Shown piece by piece: positions 46,513 through 55,405 of a DNA stretch of 64,000 bases; position 1 is the stretch's first letter; each line of letters begins with the position of its first letter. The notes under the pieces were generated by a model that was given only the letters and a program-made list of their open reading frames with translations, was not told where the DNA came from and did no database searches. A program made the translations under genes and the position numbers. Source of the DNA: Reinekea thalattae (GTDB taxonomy: Bacteria; Pseudomonadota; Gammaproteobacteria; Pseudomonadales; Natronospirillaceae); assembly GCF_008041945.1 (NCBI RefSeq), contig NZ_VKAD01000001.1, positions 930,001 through 994,000 of the forward strand, read 5' to 3'.

Positions 46513-47994
46513 TTGAAACCATTACATCTCATTTTTGTTTGCAGCCTAGTATTTTTAGTTAGCTGTAGCTCTTCAAGCGATAATTCTTCACCTGCTGATA
46601 CCGACGGCGATGGCGTGAGCGACAATGCCGATGCATTCCCTAATGACCCTGCTGAAACTACTGATACAGACAGTGATGGTGTTGGTGATAACGCAGATGC
46701 TTTCCCTAATGATCCATCTGAAACCACCGACACAGACGGCGATGGTATTGGCGACAATGCCGATGTAGATGATGACAACAATGGTCTGATTGATATAAGT
46801 AGCCTAGAACAACTTGACTGGATACGTAATAACTTGGCTGGTACATCTCTAGACGATGGCATATCACTGAATGGCAGTGACGAGGGTTGTTATATCGTTA
46901 CTGGTTGCAACGGTTATGAGCTTACTCAAGACCTCGATTTTGACACCAATGACGATGGCGTGATGAATGCGGATGACACCTATTATGACTATGACGGTGA
47001 TAGCAGTAACAGTGGTTGGTTACCAATCGGCACAGAGGCAGCACCTTTTACTGCCATTTTTGAGGGCAACGACTATGAAATAAAGAACCTCTACATCAAC
47101 CGCCCATCGGCAGATACAGAAACCAGCGGCTTAAATATTGGGCTATTTGGCTATATAGATGGCAGCACCAGCACAGCAGAACTTCGCAATATTGGACTAG
47201 TCGGTGAGCTAATGAGCGTCACAGGTTATGAAAACACAGGCGGGCTTGTTGGTTACGCAAGCGACAGCAGCATTACAGCAAGCTACACCACCGGCGCAGT
47301 TACTGGGGATACAAACACAGGCGGGCTTGTTGGTTACGCAAGTGACAGCAGCATTACAGCAAGCTACACCACCGGCGCAGTTACTGGGGATACAAACACA
47401 GGCGGACTTGTTGGTTACGCGACAAACGACAGCAGCATTACGAAAAGCTACGCCACCAGCACAGTTACTGGGTCAGGCAGGTATACAGGCGGGCTTGTTG
47501 GTCATTTGAGATCTAGCAGCAGCATTACAGCAAGCTACGCCAGCGGCGCAGTTACTGGGCAGCACGACATAGGCGGGCTTGTCGGTTATATGATTTTTGG
47601 CAGCAGTATTACGGCAAGTTATGCCACCGGCGCAGTCGTTACTACCTTCGTCGATAGTACCGGCGGGCTTATTGGGCTTGTGATCGCTACCAGCTCCGTC
47701 AGTACCATTAGTATTACCAAGAGCTACTGGGCGACCGATAGCAGCGAGCAAAGTGACGCCACTGGCTCAATATCTGGTGATGCGCTGGAGCTTGATGATA
47801 CCACTGGCGCAACCCTCGCCGAGCTAAAATGCCCAACTGCAGCGAATAACATCACTTGCTTATCAGAAACAACAGGCGAAACGCTTTATGCCGGTTGGGA
47901 TGCTATTGATCACGATAACGATGATACAACAGATCCAATTAGCCCTTGGGTTTTTGGTGACAGCGATACATTACCAACGCTGTCGTTTGATTAA
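46513..47994 (+). CDS. Tandem lipoprotein 1: calcium-type repeats plus GLUG repeats
   Basis: A 493-residue predicted outer-membrane or surface lipoprotein. TTG start with AAGGAAAA upstream; signal peptide with lipobox LVSC (Cys18; Ser at +2 favours the outer membrane). Three DTDGDGVSDNADAFPNDP-type thrombospondin-3-like calcium repeats follow (about residues 27-95), then a constant region (LDWIRNNLAGTSLDDG, CNGYELTQDLDF, GWLPIGTEAAPFTAIFEG, IKNLYINR) and six GLUG repeats of the TGGLVGYASDSSITASYTTG type, two of them exact 27-residue copies. The near-constant C-terminus ends DTLPTLSFD. Ligand unknown; adhesin or surface-coat role is inferred. First copy of four. Confidence 0.85.
   Translation: MKPLHLIFVCSLVFLVSCSSSSDNSSPADTDGDGVSDNADAFPNDPAETTDTDSDGVGDNADAFPNDPSETTDTDGDGIGDNADVDDDNNGLIDISSLEQLDWIRNNLAGTSLDDGISLNGSDEGCYIVTGCNGYELTQDLDFDTNDDGVMNADDTYYDYDGDSSNSGWLPIGTEAAPFTAIFEGNDYEIKNLYINRPSADTETSGLNIGLFGYIDGSTSTAELRNIGLVGELMSVTGYENTGGLVGYASDSSITASYTTGAVTGDTNTGGLVGYASDSSITASYTTGAVTGDTNTGGLVGYATNDSSITKSYATSTVTGSGRYTGGLVGHLRSSSSITASYASGAVTGQHDIGGLVGYMIFGSSITASYATGAVVTTFVDSTGGLIGLVIATSSVSTISITKSYWATDSSEQSDATGSISGDALELDDTTGATLAELKCPTAANNITCLSETTGETLYAGWDAIDHDNDDTTDPISPWVFGDSDTLPTLSFD
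47232..47393 (+). repeat. 81-bp near-perfect duplication of one GLUG repeat
   Basis: 47232-47312 and 47313-47393 are almost identical (one mismatch seen, AGCGAC against AGTGAC). They encode two successive 27-residue GLUG repeats, evidence of recent in-frame slippage within lipoprotein 1. Confidence 0.85.
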
Positions 47995-48043
47995 GCTGTC
48001 GCTGAGTTGAACTTTTTAACTTTGCCGTGAGCCTACAAAATTG

Positions 48044-48067
48044 AAAGGAGCCATCGGCTCCTTTTTT
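48044..48067 (+). terminator. Terminator of lipoprotein gene 1
   Basis: AAAGGAGCC, loop ATC, GGCTCCTTT followed by T-run to 48067; 9-bp stem. Identical in units 2 and 3. Confidence 0.88.
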
Positions 48068-48133
48068 ATTTTAATAGCGTCTATACAATTACCAATAAAG
48101 TTACATCGACAACCTCACAAAATATACAGACTG

Positions 48134-48179
48134 GTCTATTTATTGAGTTTTGGTTATGTATAATCGCGCCTAAATAGAC
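48134..48179 (+). promoter_or_regulatory. Promoter of lipoprotein gene 2 with inverted arms
   Basis: TATAAT at 48159-48164 between GTCTATTTA (48134-48142) and TAAATAGAC (48171-48179), spacer 28 nt, as in the other units. Confidence 0.6.
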
Positions 48180-48321
48180 AGTTGGCTCAGATTTTCATTT
48201 GCACCCACCTCGTTAATCTAAAAAACCATCGTCACACTCTCAACCCAGCACCTCTATCGGTGCCTTTTGCATAGCTTCGATTGAGCGCTGCATTAGGACC
48301 TGTTGTATAAAGGAAAAAGCA

Positions 48322-49746
48322 TTGAAACCATTACATCTCATTTTTGTTTGCAGCCTAGTATTTTTAGTTGGCTGTAGCTCTTCAAGCGATAATTCTTCAC
48401 CTGCTGATACCGACGGCGATGGCGTGAGCGACAATGCCGATGCATTCCCTAATGACCCAGCTGAAACTACCGATACAGACGGCGATGGTGTTGGCGACAA
48501 TGCCGATGTATTCCCTAATGATCCATCTGAAACCACCGACACAGATAACGATGGTGTTGGCGACAATGCCGATGCATTCCCTAATGACCCAGCTGAAACT
48601 ACCGATACAGACGGTGATGGTGTTGGTGACAATGCTGATGCATTCCCTAATGACCCATCTGAAACCACCGACACAGACGGTGATGGTGTTGGCGACAATG
48701 CAGATATAGACGACAACGACAATGGCTTAATCGAAATCAGCAGCCTAGAACAACTTGACTGGATACGTAATAACTTGGCTGGTACATCTCTAGACGATGG
48801 CATATCACTGAATGGCAGTGACGAGGGTTGTTATCTCGTTACTGGTTGTAACGGTTATGAGCTTACTCAAGACCTCGATTTTGACACCAATGGCGATGGT
48901 TTCATGGACGCTAACGATGACTACTATGACTATGACGGCGATAGCAGTAATAGTGGTTGGCTGCCAATCGGCACAGAGACAGCACCTTTTACTGCCATTT
49001 TTGATGGCAATGGTTATGAAATAAAGAACCTTTATATCAATCGCTCATCGGCAGATACAGAAACCAGCGGCTTAAATATTGGGCTATTTGGCTATACAGA
49101 TGGCAGCACCAGCACATCGGAGATTCTCAATATTGGACTAGCCGGTGAGCTCATGAGCGTCACAGGTGATCAAAACACTGGCGGACTTGTTGGTTATGCA
49201 ACAGAATTCAGCAGCATTACTGTAAGTTACGCCACTGGCGCAGTCACTAGCTCGCGTAGTGCAGGCGGGCTTGTTGGCAAAAGCGAAAAGATTAGCATTA
49301 CAGCAAGCTACGCCACTGGCGCAGTTACTGTGTCCTCGTTTTATGCCGGCGGGCTTGTTGGCTTGGCGAGTACCGATAGCAGCATTACAGCAAGCTACGC
49401 CATCGGTGCAGTTACTGGATCGGATTATACAGGCGGACTTGTTGGCGCTGTGTCTGGCACTGACGTTAGCATTAGTGCCAGTCACTGGGCGAGCGACAGC
49501 AGTAACCAAAGTGACGCTATTGGCACTTCTTTCGGTACGTCGACCGTTGACGCCACTGGCGCAGAGTTGACTCAGCTGCAATGCCCAACTTCAGCGAATA
49601 ACATCACTTGCTTATCAGAAACAACAGGCGAAACGCTTTATGCCGGTTGGGATGCTATTGATCACGATAACGATAATACAACAGATCCAATTAGCCCTTG
49701 GGTTTTTGGTGACAGCGATACATTACCAACGCTGTCGTTTGATTAA
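48322..49746 (+). CDS. Tandem lipoprotein 2: calcium-type repeats plus GLUG repeats
   Basis: A 474-residue paralogue of the previous gene. TTG start, lipobox LVGC at Cys18. It has five DTDGDG/DTDNDG calcium-type repeats, the largest number in the array, followed by the same constant block (GLIEISSLEQLDW, CNGYELTQDLDF, GWLPIG) and only four GLUG repeats of different sequence (GGLVGKSEK, GGLVGLAST). The last 55 residues (CPTSANNITCLSE to TLPTLSFD) are nearly identical to copies 1, 3 and 4. So the extra calcium repeats coincide with a shorter GLUG part. Confidence 0.85.
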   Translation: MKPLHLIFVCSLVFLVGCSSSSDNSSPADTDGDGVSDNADAFPNDPAETTDTDGDGVGDNADVFPNDPSETTDTDNDGVGDNADAFPNDPAETTDTDGDGVGDNADAFPNDPSETTDTDGDGVGDNADIDDNDNGLIEISSLEQLDWIRNNLAGTSLDDGISLNGSDEGCYLVTGCNGYELTQDLDFDTNGDGFMDANDDYYDYDGDSSNSGWLPIGTETAPFTAIFDGNGYEIKNLYINRSSADTETSGLNIGLFGYTDGSTSTSEILNIGLAGELMSVTGDQNTGGLVGYATEFSSITVSYATGAVTSSRSAGGLVGKSEKISITASYATGAVTVSSFYAGGLVGLASTDSSITASYAIGAVTGSDYTGGLVGAVSGTDVSISASHWASDSSNQSDAIGTSFGTSTVDATGAELTQLQCPTSANNITCLSETTGETLYAGWDAIDHDNDNTTDPISPWVFGDSDTLPTLSFD

Positions 49747-49795
49747 GCTGTCGCTGAGTTGAACTTTTTAACTTTGCCGTGAGCCTACAAAATTG

Positions 49796-49819
49796 AAAGG
49801 AGCCATCGGCTCCTTTTTT
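49796..49819 (+). terminator. Terminator of lipoprotein gene 2
   Basis: Same AAAGGAGCC-ATC-GGCTCCTTT stem as unit 1, T-run to 49819. Confidence 0.88.
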
Positions 49820-49885
49820 ATTTTAATAGCGTCGATACTATTACCAATGTAGTTACATCGACAACTTCACAAAATATACAGACTG

Positions 49886-49931
49886 GTCTATTTATTGAGT
49901 TTTGGTTATGTATAATCGCGCCTAAATAGAC
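49886..49931 (+). promoter_or_regulatory. Promoter of lipoprotein gene 3 with inverted arms
   Basis: TATAAT at 49911-49916 between GTCTATTTA (49886-49894) and TAAATAGAC (49923-49931), spacer 28 nt. Confidence 0.6.
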
Positions 49932-50083
49932 AGTTGGCTCAGATTTTCATTTGCACCCACCTCGTTAATCTAAAAAACCATCGTCACACTCTCAACCCAG
50001 CACCTCTATTAGCGCCTTTTGCATAGCTTCGATTTAGCGGCTGCATTAGGACCTGTTGTATAAAGGAAAAAGCATTGAAAGCA

Positions 50084-51535
50084 TTGAAACCATTACATCT
50101 CATTTTTGTTTGCAGCCTAGCATTTTTAGTTGGTTGCAATCCTTCAAGCGATAATTCTTCACCTACTGATACCGACGGCGATGGCATGAGCGACAATGCC
50201 GATGCACTCCCAAATGACGCATCTGAAACTACTGATACCGACGGCGACGGCATAGACGATAACAGTGATAACTGCCCATCAGCCACCAACGAAGACCAAG
50301 CCGATAGCGACGGTGATCTAGTCGGTAATGCCTGTGACATCGACGACAACGACAATGGCTTAATCGAAATCAGCAGCCTAGAACAACTTGACTGGATACG
50401 TAATAACTTGGCTGGTACATCTCTAGACGATGGCATATCACTGAATGGCAGTGACGAGGGTTGTTATCTCGTTACTGGTTGCAACGGTTATGAGCTTACT
50501 CAAGACCTCGATTTTGACACCAATGACGATGGCGTGATGAATGCGGATGACACCTATTATGACTATGACGGTGATAGCAGTAACAGTGGTTGGCTGCCAA
50601 TTGGCACAAAAGACAGCCCCTTTACTGCCATTTTTGAGGGCAACGACTATGAAATACGCAACCTCTATATCAACCGAAGCTATGGCGATAACGAAACAAG
50701 TGGAAGTTATATTGGTCTTTTTGGCTATCTAGACAATGGCAGCTCAGTCAACGCCGAAATACGCAATATTGGCTTAACCGGTGAACTTATGGATGTCACT
50801 GGTGGCGCATATACAGGTGGGCTGGTCGGCTATATGCAATACACTACCATCACTTCAAGCTACACCACCGGCAAAGTCTCTGGAGCTGGGAGCCGTGTAG
50901 GTGGGCTGGTTGGTCACATGGGATTTTCTAACATGACTTCAAGTTACACCACCGGCACAGTCACTGGTGGCGCGAATTATACAGGCGGGCTTGTTGGTAG
51001 TAGTTATTACAACAACATTGTAACAAGCTACTCTAGCGCTTCTATCTCTGCTCAGTATGCTACAGCTGGGCTTATTGGCCAAGCGGTTGGTGATAATATC
51101 GTAGCAAGTTACGCCACTGGTACAGTCGCTGGGGGAAATTTTACAGCCGGACTTATTGGCCAAGCGTATAATAGTAGCATCACAGCAACTTACTTTAGTG
51201 GATCATTCGATCGTGCAAGTGGTACAAGCGGCGGACTCGTTGCTCTTATAGAGAATAGCAGCTTGACAGCCAGTTACTGGGCAACAGACATCAGCAATCA
51301 AAGTGACGCTGTTGGTGAGAATACTGACTCGACGGTTGACGCCACTGGCGCAGAGTTGACTCAGCTGCAATGCCCAACTTCAGCGAATAACATCACTTGC
51401 TTATCAGAAACAACAGGCGCAACCTTGTATGCCGGTTGGGATGCTATTGATCACGATAACGATGATACAACAGATCCAATTAGCCCTTGGGTTTTTGGTG
51501 ACAGCGATACATTACCAACGCTGTCGTTTGATTAA
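50084..51535 (+). CDS. Tandem lipoprotein 3: divergent calcium repeats plus GLUG repeats
   Basis: A 483-residue paralogue. A 9-bp duplication (ATTGAAAGC) gives two possible TTG starts, 50075 and 50084; the second fits the other copies. Lipobox LVGC. Its calcium-repeat block differs: three units, with the canonical thrombospondin-3 form DNCPSATNEDQADSDGD...NACD including two Cys, not seen in copies 1, 2 and 4. Six GLUG-type repeats include variants TAGLIGQAV and SGGLVALIE. The flanking constant block and C-terminus stay close to the others, so the middle seems to have been replaced or to have diverged independently. Confidence 0.85.
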   Translation: MKPLHLIFVCSLAFLVGCNPSSDNSSPTDTDGDGMSDNADALPNDASETTDTDGDGIDDNSDNCPSATNEDQADSDGDLVGNACDIDDNDNGLIEISSLEQLDWIRNNLAGTSLDDGISLNGSDEGCYLVTGCNGYELTQDLDFDTNDDGVMNADDTYYDYDGDSSNSGWLPIGTKDSPFTAIFEGNDYEIRNLYINRSYGDNETSGSYIGLFGYLDNGSSVNAEIRNIGLTGELMDVTGGAYTGGLVGYMQYTTITSSYTTGKVSGAGSRVGGLVGHMGFSNMTSSYTTGTVTGGANYTGGLVGSSYYNNIVTSYSSASISAQYATAGLIGQAVGDNIVASYATGTVAGGNFTAGLIGQAYNSSITATYFSGSFDRASGTSGGLVALIENSSLTASYWATDISNQSDAVGENTDSTVDATGAELTQLQCPTSANNITCLSETTGATLYAGWDAIDHDNDDTTDPISPWVFGDSDTLPTLSFD

Positions 51536-51584
51536 GCTGTCGCTGAGTTGAACTTTTTAACTTTGCCGTGAGCCTACAAAATTG

Positions 51585-51608
51585 AAAGGAGCCATCGGCT
51601 CCTTTTTT
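51585..51608 (+). terminator. Terminator of lipoprotein gene 3
   Basis: Same 9-bp stem as units 1 and 2, T-run to 51608. Confidence 0.88.
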
Positions 51609-51674
51609 ATTTTAATAGCGTCTATACAATTACCAATAAAGTTATATCGACAACCTCACAAAATATACAGACTG

Positions 51675-51720
51675 GTCTATTTATTGAGTTTTGGTTATGT
51701 ATAATCGCGCCTAAATAGAC
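51675..51720 (+). promoter_or_regulatory. Promoter of lipoprotein gene 4 with inverted arms
   Basis: TATAAT at 51700-51705 between GTCTATTTA (51675-51683) and TAAATAGAC (51712-51720), spacer 28 nt. Confidence 0.6.
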
Positions 51721-51862
51721 AGTTGGCTCAGATTTTCATTTGCACCCACCTCGTTAATCTAAAAAACCATCGTCACACTCTCAACCCAGCACCTCTATCG
51801 GTGCCTTTTGCATAGCTTCGATTGAGCGCTGCATTAGGACCTGTTGTATAAAGGAAAAAGCA

Positions 51863-53281
51863 TTGAAACCATTACATCTCATTTTTGTTTGCAGCCTAGT
51901 ATTTTTAGTTAGCTGTAGCTCTTCAAGCGATAATTCTTCACCTGCTGATACCGACGGCGATGGCGTGAGCGACAATGTCGATGCATTCCCTAATGACCCA
52001 GCTGAAACTACCGATACAGACGGCGATGGTGTTGGCGACAATGCCGATGTATTCCCTAATGACCCGTCTGAAACTACCGATACCGACAGCGATGGTGTTG
52101 GTGATAACGCAGATGCATTCCCTAATGATCCATCTGAAACCACCGACACAGATAACGATGGTGTTGGCGACAATGCGGATGTAGATGATGACAACAATGG
52201 CTTAATCGAAATCAGCAGCCTAGAGCAACTTGACTGGATACGTAATAACTTGGCTGGCACATCTCTAGACGATGGCATATCACTGAATGGCAGTGACGAG
52301 GGTTGTTATATCGTTACTGGTTGCAACGGTTATGAGCTTACTCAAGACCTCGATTTCGATACCAATGGCGATGGCGTGATGAATGCGGATGACACCTATT
52401 ATGACTATGACGGCGATAGCAGTAATAGTGGTTGGCTGCCAATCGGCACAGAGGCGGCACCTTTTACTGCCATTTTTGATGGCAATGATTTTGAGGTGTT
52501 TAACCTTTACATCAACAGAGCCGCTACCGATGCTGAAACTAGTGGTGAGAATATCGGCTTATTTGGTTACGTGAACCGCACCTCGACCAACGCGGAGATA
52601 CGCAATATTGGCTTAACTGGTGAGCTCATGAGTGTCACAGGTGACAAATATACAGGTGGACTTATTGGTACTGCTGATTACACCAATATTACTGCAAGCT
52701 ATGCCACCGGCGAGGTCACAGGTGACAAAGATGCAGGTGGACTTATTGGTAATGCTTATGAAACCAATATTACTGCAAGCTACGCCACCGGTTCGGTCAC
52801 GGGTGACAGTTATACGGGCGGATTTGCTGGCGTTTCTGCTTACAGCAGCATAACGGCAAGCTACGCCACTGGTACAGTCACAGGTGTCAATAATACAGGC
52901 GGGTTTGTTGGCGAGATAGGTTTCGGAAGCATCGTGGCAAGCTACGCCACAGGTGCAGTTATTGGATCGAATTATACAGGCGGGTTTGCTGGCTCAAGTT
53001 TCAACGGTTTGGTAGCTGGTCACTGGGCGACCGATAATAGTGGCCAAATTGAAGCTATTGGCGATAACAGCGGTACGACAGATGACAGTATTGGCGCAAC
53101 ATTGGATCAGCTGCAATGCCCAACTTCAGCAAATAACATCATTTGCTTATCAGAAACAACAGGCGAAACGCTTTATGCCGGTTGGGATGCTATTGATCAC
53201 GATAGCGATTCAGCAACAGATCCAATTAGCCCTTGGGTTTTTGGTGACAGCGATACATTACCAACGCTGTCGTTTGATTAA
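51863..53281 (+). CDS. Tandem lipoprotein 4: calcium-type repeats plus GLUG repeats
   Basis: A 472-residue paralogue. TTG start, lipobox LVSC as in copy 1. It has four calcium-type repeats, then the constant block with a variant FDGNDFEVFNLYINRA, and five GLUG repeats, of which three are of the TGGFAG/TGGFVG form. The C-terminus is slightly changed (NNIICLSE, DHDSDSATDP). It is the last unit; the downstream terminator is weaker than in the others, suggesting this is the older edge of the array. Confidence 0.85.
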   Translation: MKPLHLIFVCSLVFLVSCSSSSDNSSPADTDGDGVSDNVDAFPNDPAETTDTDGDGVGDNADVFPNDPSETTDTDSDGVGDNADAFPNDPSETTDTDNDGVGDNADVDDDNNGLIEISSLEQLDWIRNNLAGTSLDDGISLNGSDEGCYIVTGCNGYELTQDLDFDTNGDGVMNADDTYYDYDGDSSNSGWLPIGTEAAPFTAIFDGNDFEVFNLYINRAATDAETSGENIGLFGYVNRTSTNAEIRNIGLTGELMSVTGDKYTGGLIGTADYTNITASYATGEVTGDKDAGGLIGNAYETNITASYATGSVTGDSYTGGFAGVSAYSSITASYATGTVTGVNNTGGFVGEIGFGSIVASYATGAVIGSNYTGGFAGSSFNGLVAGHWATDNSGQIEAIGDNSGTTDDSIGATLDQLQCPTSANNIICLSETTGETLYAGWDAIDHDSDSATDPISPWVFGDSDTLPTLSFD

Positions 53282-53330
53282 GCTGTCGTTGAGTTGGACT
53301 TTTTAACTCAGCCGTGAATCTACAAAATTG

Positions 53331-53351
53331 AGAGGAGCCATCGGCTCCTTT
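53331..53351 (+). terminator. Terminator of lipoprotein gene 4
   Basis: AGAGGAGCC, loop ATC, GGCTCCTTT: the stem of the other units with one G-T pair; the T-run is broken by a C. Confidence 0.7.
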
Positions 53352-53573
53352 CTTATTTTAACGGATTATGTTCTTTAACCTGTGTGGCCCATCATCCGCT
53401 TGTGCCCATATCTCTCTCTCCAGAAAACCCTGCGACTATTTATTCTGACAATAATATAAAGCACGCCTTGATCTAAAATTTTTAATATACTTCTGTTACT
53501 TCTTTTATTTGGGCCTAAACAGCATTAACGCTGCCCTATAAAATAATTTGATCAATAAAAGTGAAAACCTACT

Positions 53574-54851
53574 ATGTTAAAACGTAAACCCTATTGTTTA
53601 GTGCTTGGCGGCGGCGGCGCAAAAGGCGTTTATCACATTGGTGTCTGGCAAGCGCTCAGAGAACTGCGTATTCCAGTTAATGCTTTTATTGGCAATTCTA
53701 TTGGTGCCATTATGGGGGCTTTTTTCGCTCAACATGACGAAGACAAACTGATCGAAATATCCGAAAACATCGATATCAACTCTCTGATTCAATTTGCCGA
53801 CGAAGAACACAGCGACAAAGGCAACTCTCTTCGTCAATCGATAAAATACTGGCAAGCGGCTTCACAAAAGTTAATCCAGCGTAAGGGGCTAGATACCCGC
53901 CCTATTCGCAAGCTGCTCGAACAAGCACTCGATGAACAGCGCATTCGACAGTCTGGTTATGACTTTGGCATAACGACCATTAACGTTAGTGACCTTCAGC
54001 CCAGAGACGTTTTCATAGAAAACATGGAAGCAGGCGAGCTGATTAATTACGTACTTGCCAGTGCCTCCTTCCCTGGTTTTGAACAACCCACTATTGCTGG
54101 AAAAAAATACATCGACGGCGGACTTTACGACAACCTTCCCTATCGCATGGCACGGCAACGCGGTTATCGCAAAATCATCTTAGTGGATATTTCAGGTATT
54201 GGCGTCAGTCGCCGCCCTAAAACCGAAGGCTCAGAAACTATCTATATAAAAAATTCGATCGATATGGGCAGTGTTTTCGACTTCAGCTCAGACTTTATGG
54301 TGCAATACCGACAACTCGGCTATCTAGATACCATGCGAGTGTTTGGCAAACTCAAAGGTTATCGTTATTTTTTAAAAAACAAAGATCGCTTAGAGAAAAA
54401 GTGGCAAGCCAAACAGCAACATAACGAATCCTTAGCCAAGCTAAAAAAATACTTTCCAGATGAGATGAAGCACGACCGACGTGACTTACTCAAAATTGTC
54501 GATACCTGTGCTCAATTATTGCAGGTAGATAAAATTAAAGCCTACAGTTTTTCTGATCTGATCAGCGCCATCAACGAAGAGCTAGCAGACACTGAGAACA
54601 AAGCTAAGCGCTTTTTGGCTAAGCATCACCTAGACAGCGATCAAGCTACGTTAAAGTTACTCGATGCGCTAACAAAAGAAGTGATGACGCGCGAATTGCT
54701 CAGCGAAAACCCTTACTACTATTATTTGCTGATGAAAGATCACAACCATAAGCGAACGATCGCGATCGCAGAAAAAGCACTTTTCGGCTTAGTTCCTGAG
54801 TTGGAGATTTTGAAGTTTTATTTAACCGATGTGCGCGACTTTCAGGCTTAG
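53574..54851 (+). CDS. Patatin-like phospholipase
   Basis: A 425-residue serine lipase-like protein with the patatin catalytic dyad. The oxyanion motif GGGGAKG is at residues 12-18, the nucleophile Ser42 in GNSIG, and the Asp in DGG at about 181 (YIDGGLYDNLP). No signal peptide is visible, so it acts in the cytoplasm or is exported by another route. The C-terminal 200 residues are charged and helical, with no family I can name. The ribosome site is weak. It is not obviously linked to the lipoprotein array upstream. Confidence 0.88.
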   Translation: MLKRKPYCLVLGGGGAKGVYHIGVWQALRELRIPVNAFIGNSIGAIMGAFFAQHDEDKLIEISENIDINSLIQFADEEHSDKGNSLRQSIKYWQAASQKLIQRKGLDTRPIRKLLEQALDEQRIRQSGYDFGITTINVSDLQPRDVFIENMEAGELINYVLASASFPGFEQPTIAGKKYIDGGLYDNLPYRMARQRGYRKIILVDISGIGVSRRPKTEGSETIYIKNSIDMGSVFDFSSDFMVQYRQLGYLDTMRVFGKLKGYRYFLKNKDRLEKKWQAKQQHNESLAKLKKYFPDEMKHDRRDLLKIVDTCAQLLQVDKIKAYSFSDLISAINEELADTENKAKRFLAKHHLDSDQATLKLLDALTKEVMTRELLSENPYYYYLLMKDHNHKRTIAIAEKALFGLVPELEILKFYLTDVRDFQA

Positions 54852-54980
54852 CATTCTCTCAGCTGAGGCAATACAGTACTCGGAGATAAGTACAAAGCAC
54901 GAAAGCTGGCCACCTTTTACTGGCGCTATCGATTTACTGACGCATCGATTTGAGTGTTGACGGATTGATACACGGCTTGC

Positions 54981-55349
54981 TTATTGGCGAAACAATAAAC
55001 GGATTAATTTACCTATTCGCCCAAGTGATTTTTTTTCAAACTGCCAAAAAAAACGTAACTGGCCTGCCAAAAAACCAAAGCAAATAAGCAGCAGTTGATA
55101 AGTCACAAAGCCAGAGAAAATCAGCGCGACCTTAACACCCAGACCGCTTTGAAGGTTAACGCCAAACAACGAAAACAGGTTTGGTACCAGCCAGGCGGTA
55201 CTTGAGCCTGTCACTGAAAACACCAGTAAGATAACCACAAACTGATAACCGCTGGACACGCCCCAACGCTGCTTGAGCTTTTCAATCCAAGTCTGTTTGC
55301 TGCTGTCGTCTAACGGGGCCGATTTAACGGTAGAGCCCTTTTCATTCAT
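54981..55349 (-). CDS. DUF6787-like small membrane protein
   Basis: A protein of 122 residues (135 if it begins at 55388). After a polar N-terminus comes QRWGVSSGYQFVVILLVFSVTGSSTAWLV, a first helix, then a second helix (KVALIFSGFVTYQLLLICFGFLAGQLRFFWQFEKK). The pattern of a basic W-x-V-S-S-x-Y-Q start and GQxRFFWxFEKK end resembles DUF6787, common in Bacteroidetes, known only by sequence. The ATG at 55349 begins MNEKGSTVK. The gene is last of the minus-strand cluster after the SCO/PCu(A)C genes, with a 56-bp gap to the preceding gene. Confidence 0.6.
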   Translation of the reverse strand: MNEKGSTVKSAPLDDSSKQTWIEKLKQRWGVSSGYQFVVILLVFSVTGSSTAWLVPNLFSLFGVNLQSGLGVKVALIFSGFVTYQLLLICFGFLAGQLRFFWQFEKKSLGRIGKLIRLLFRQ

Positions 55350-55405
55350 AAATAGATGTTTCTGTCCAAGCAATGATGTATGCATCATTGCGTATTAATT
55401 AAGGG

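Larger units (their letters stand above)
46275..53351 (+). repeat. Four-copy tandem array of a ~1.8-kb lipoprotein unit
   Basis: Start-to-start distances are 1809 bp (46513 to 48322), 1762 bp (48322 to 50084) and 1779 bp (50084 to 51863). Every unit holds the same long leader, coding ends and terminator; only the repeat regions inside the genes vary. This is a segmental tandem duplication rather than an IS-driven one: no transposase or terminal repeats were seen. Confidence 0.9.

Noticed and set aside
47228-49570. Extra plus-strand frames in the lipoprotein genes with MPMHSLMTQLKL or TPPAQLLG repeats
   Set aside because: Frame-shifted readings of the calcium and GLUG repeats; the lipobox, start and C-terminus all lie in the other frame.
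46422-52278. Antisense open frames opposite each lipoprotein gene, beginning MPSSRDVPAKLL
   Set aside because: They mirror the GC-structured calcium-repeat codons of the real genes, have no ribosome site of their own and no family. The repetition is a by-product of the tandem array.
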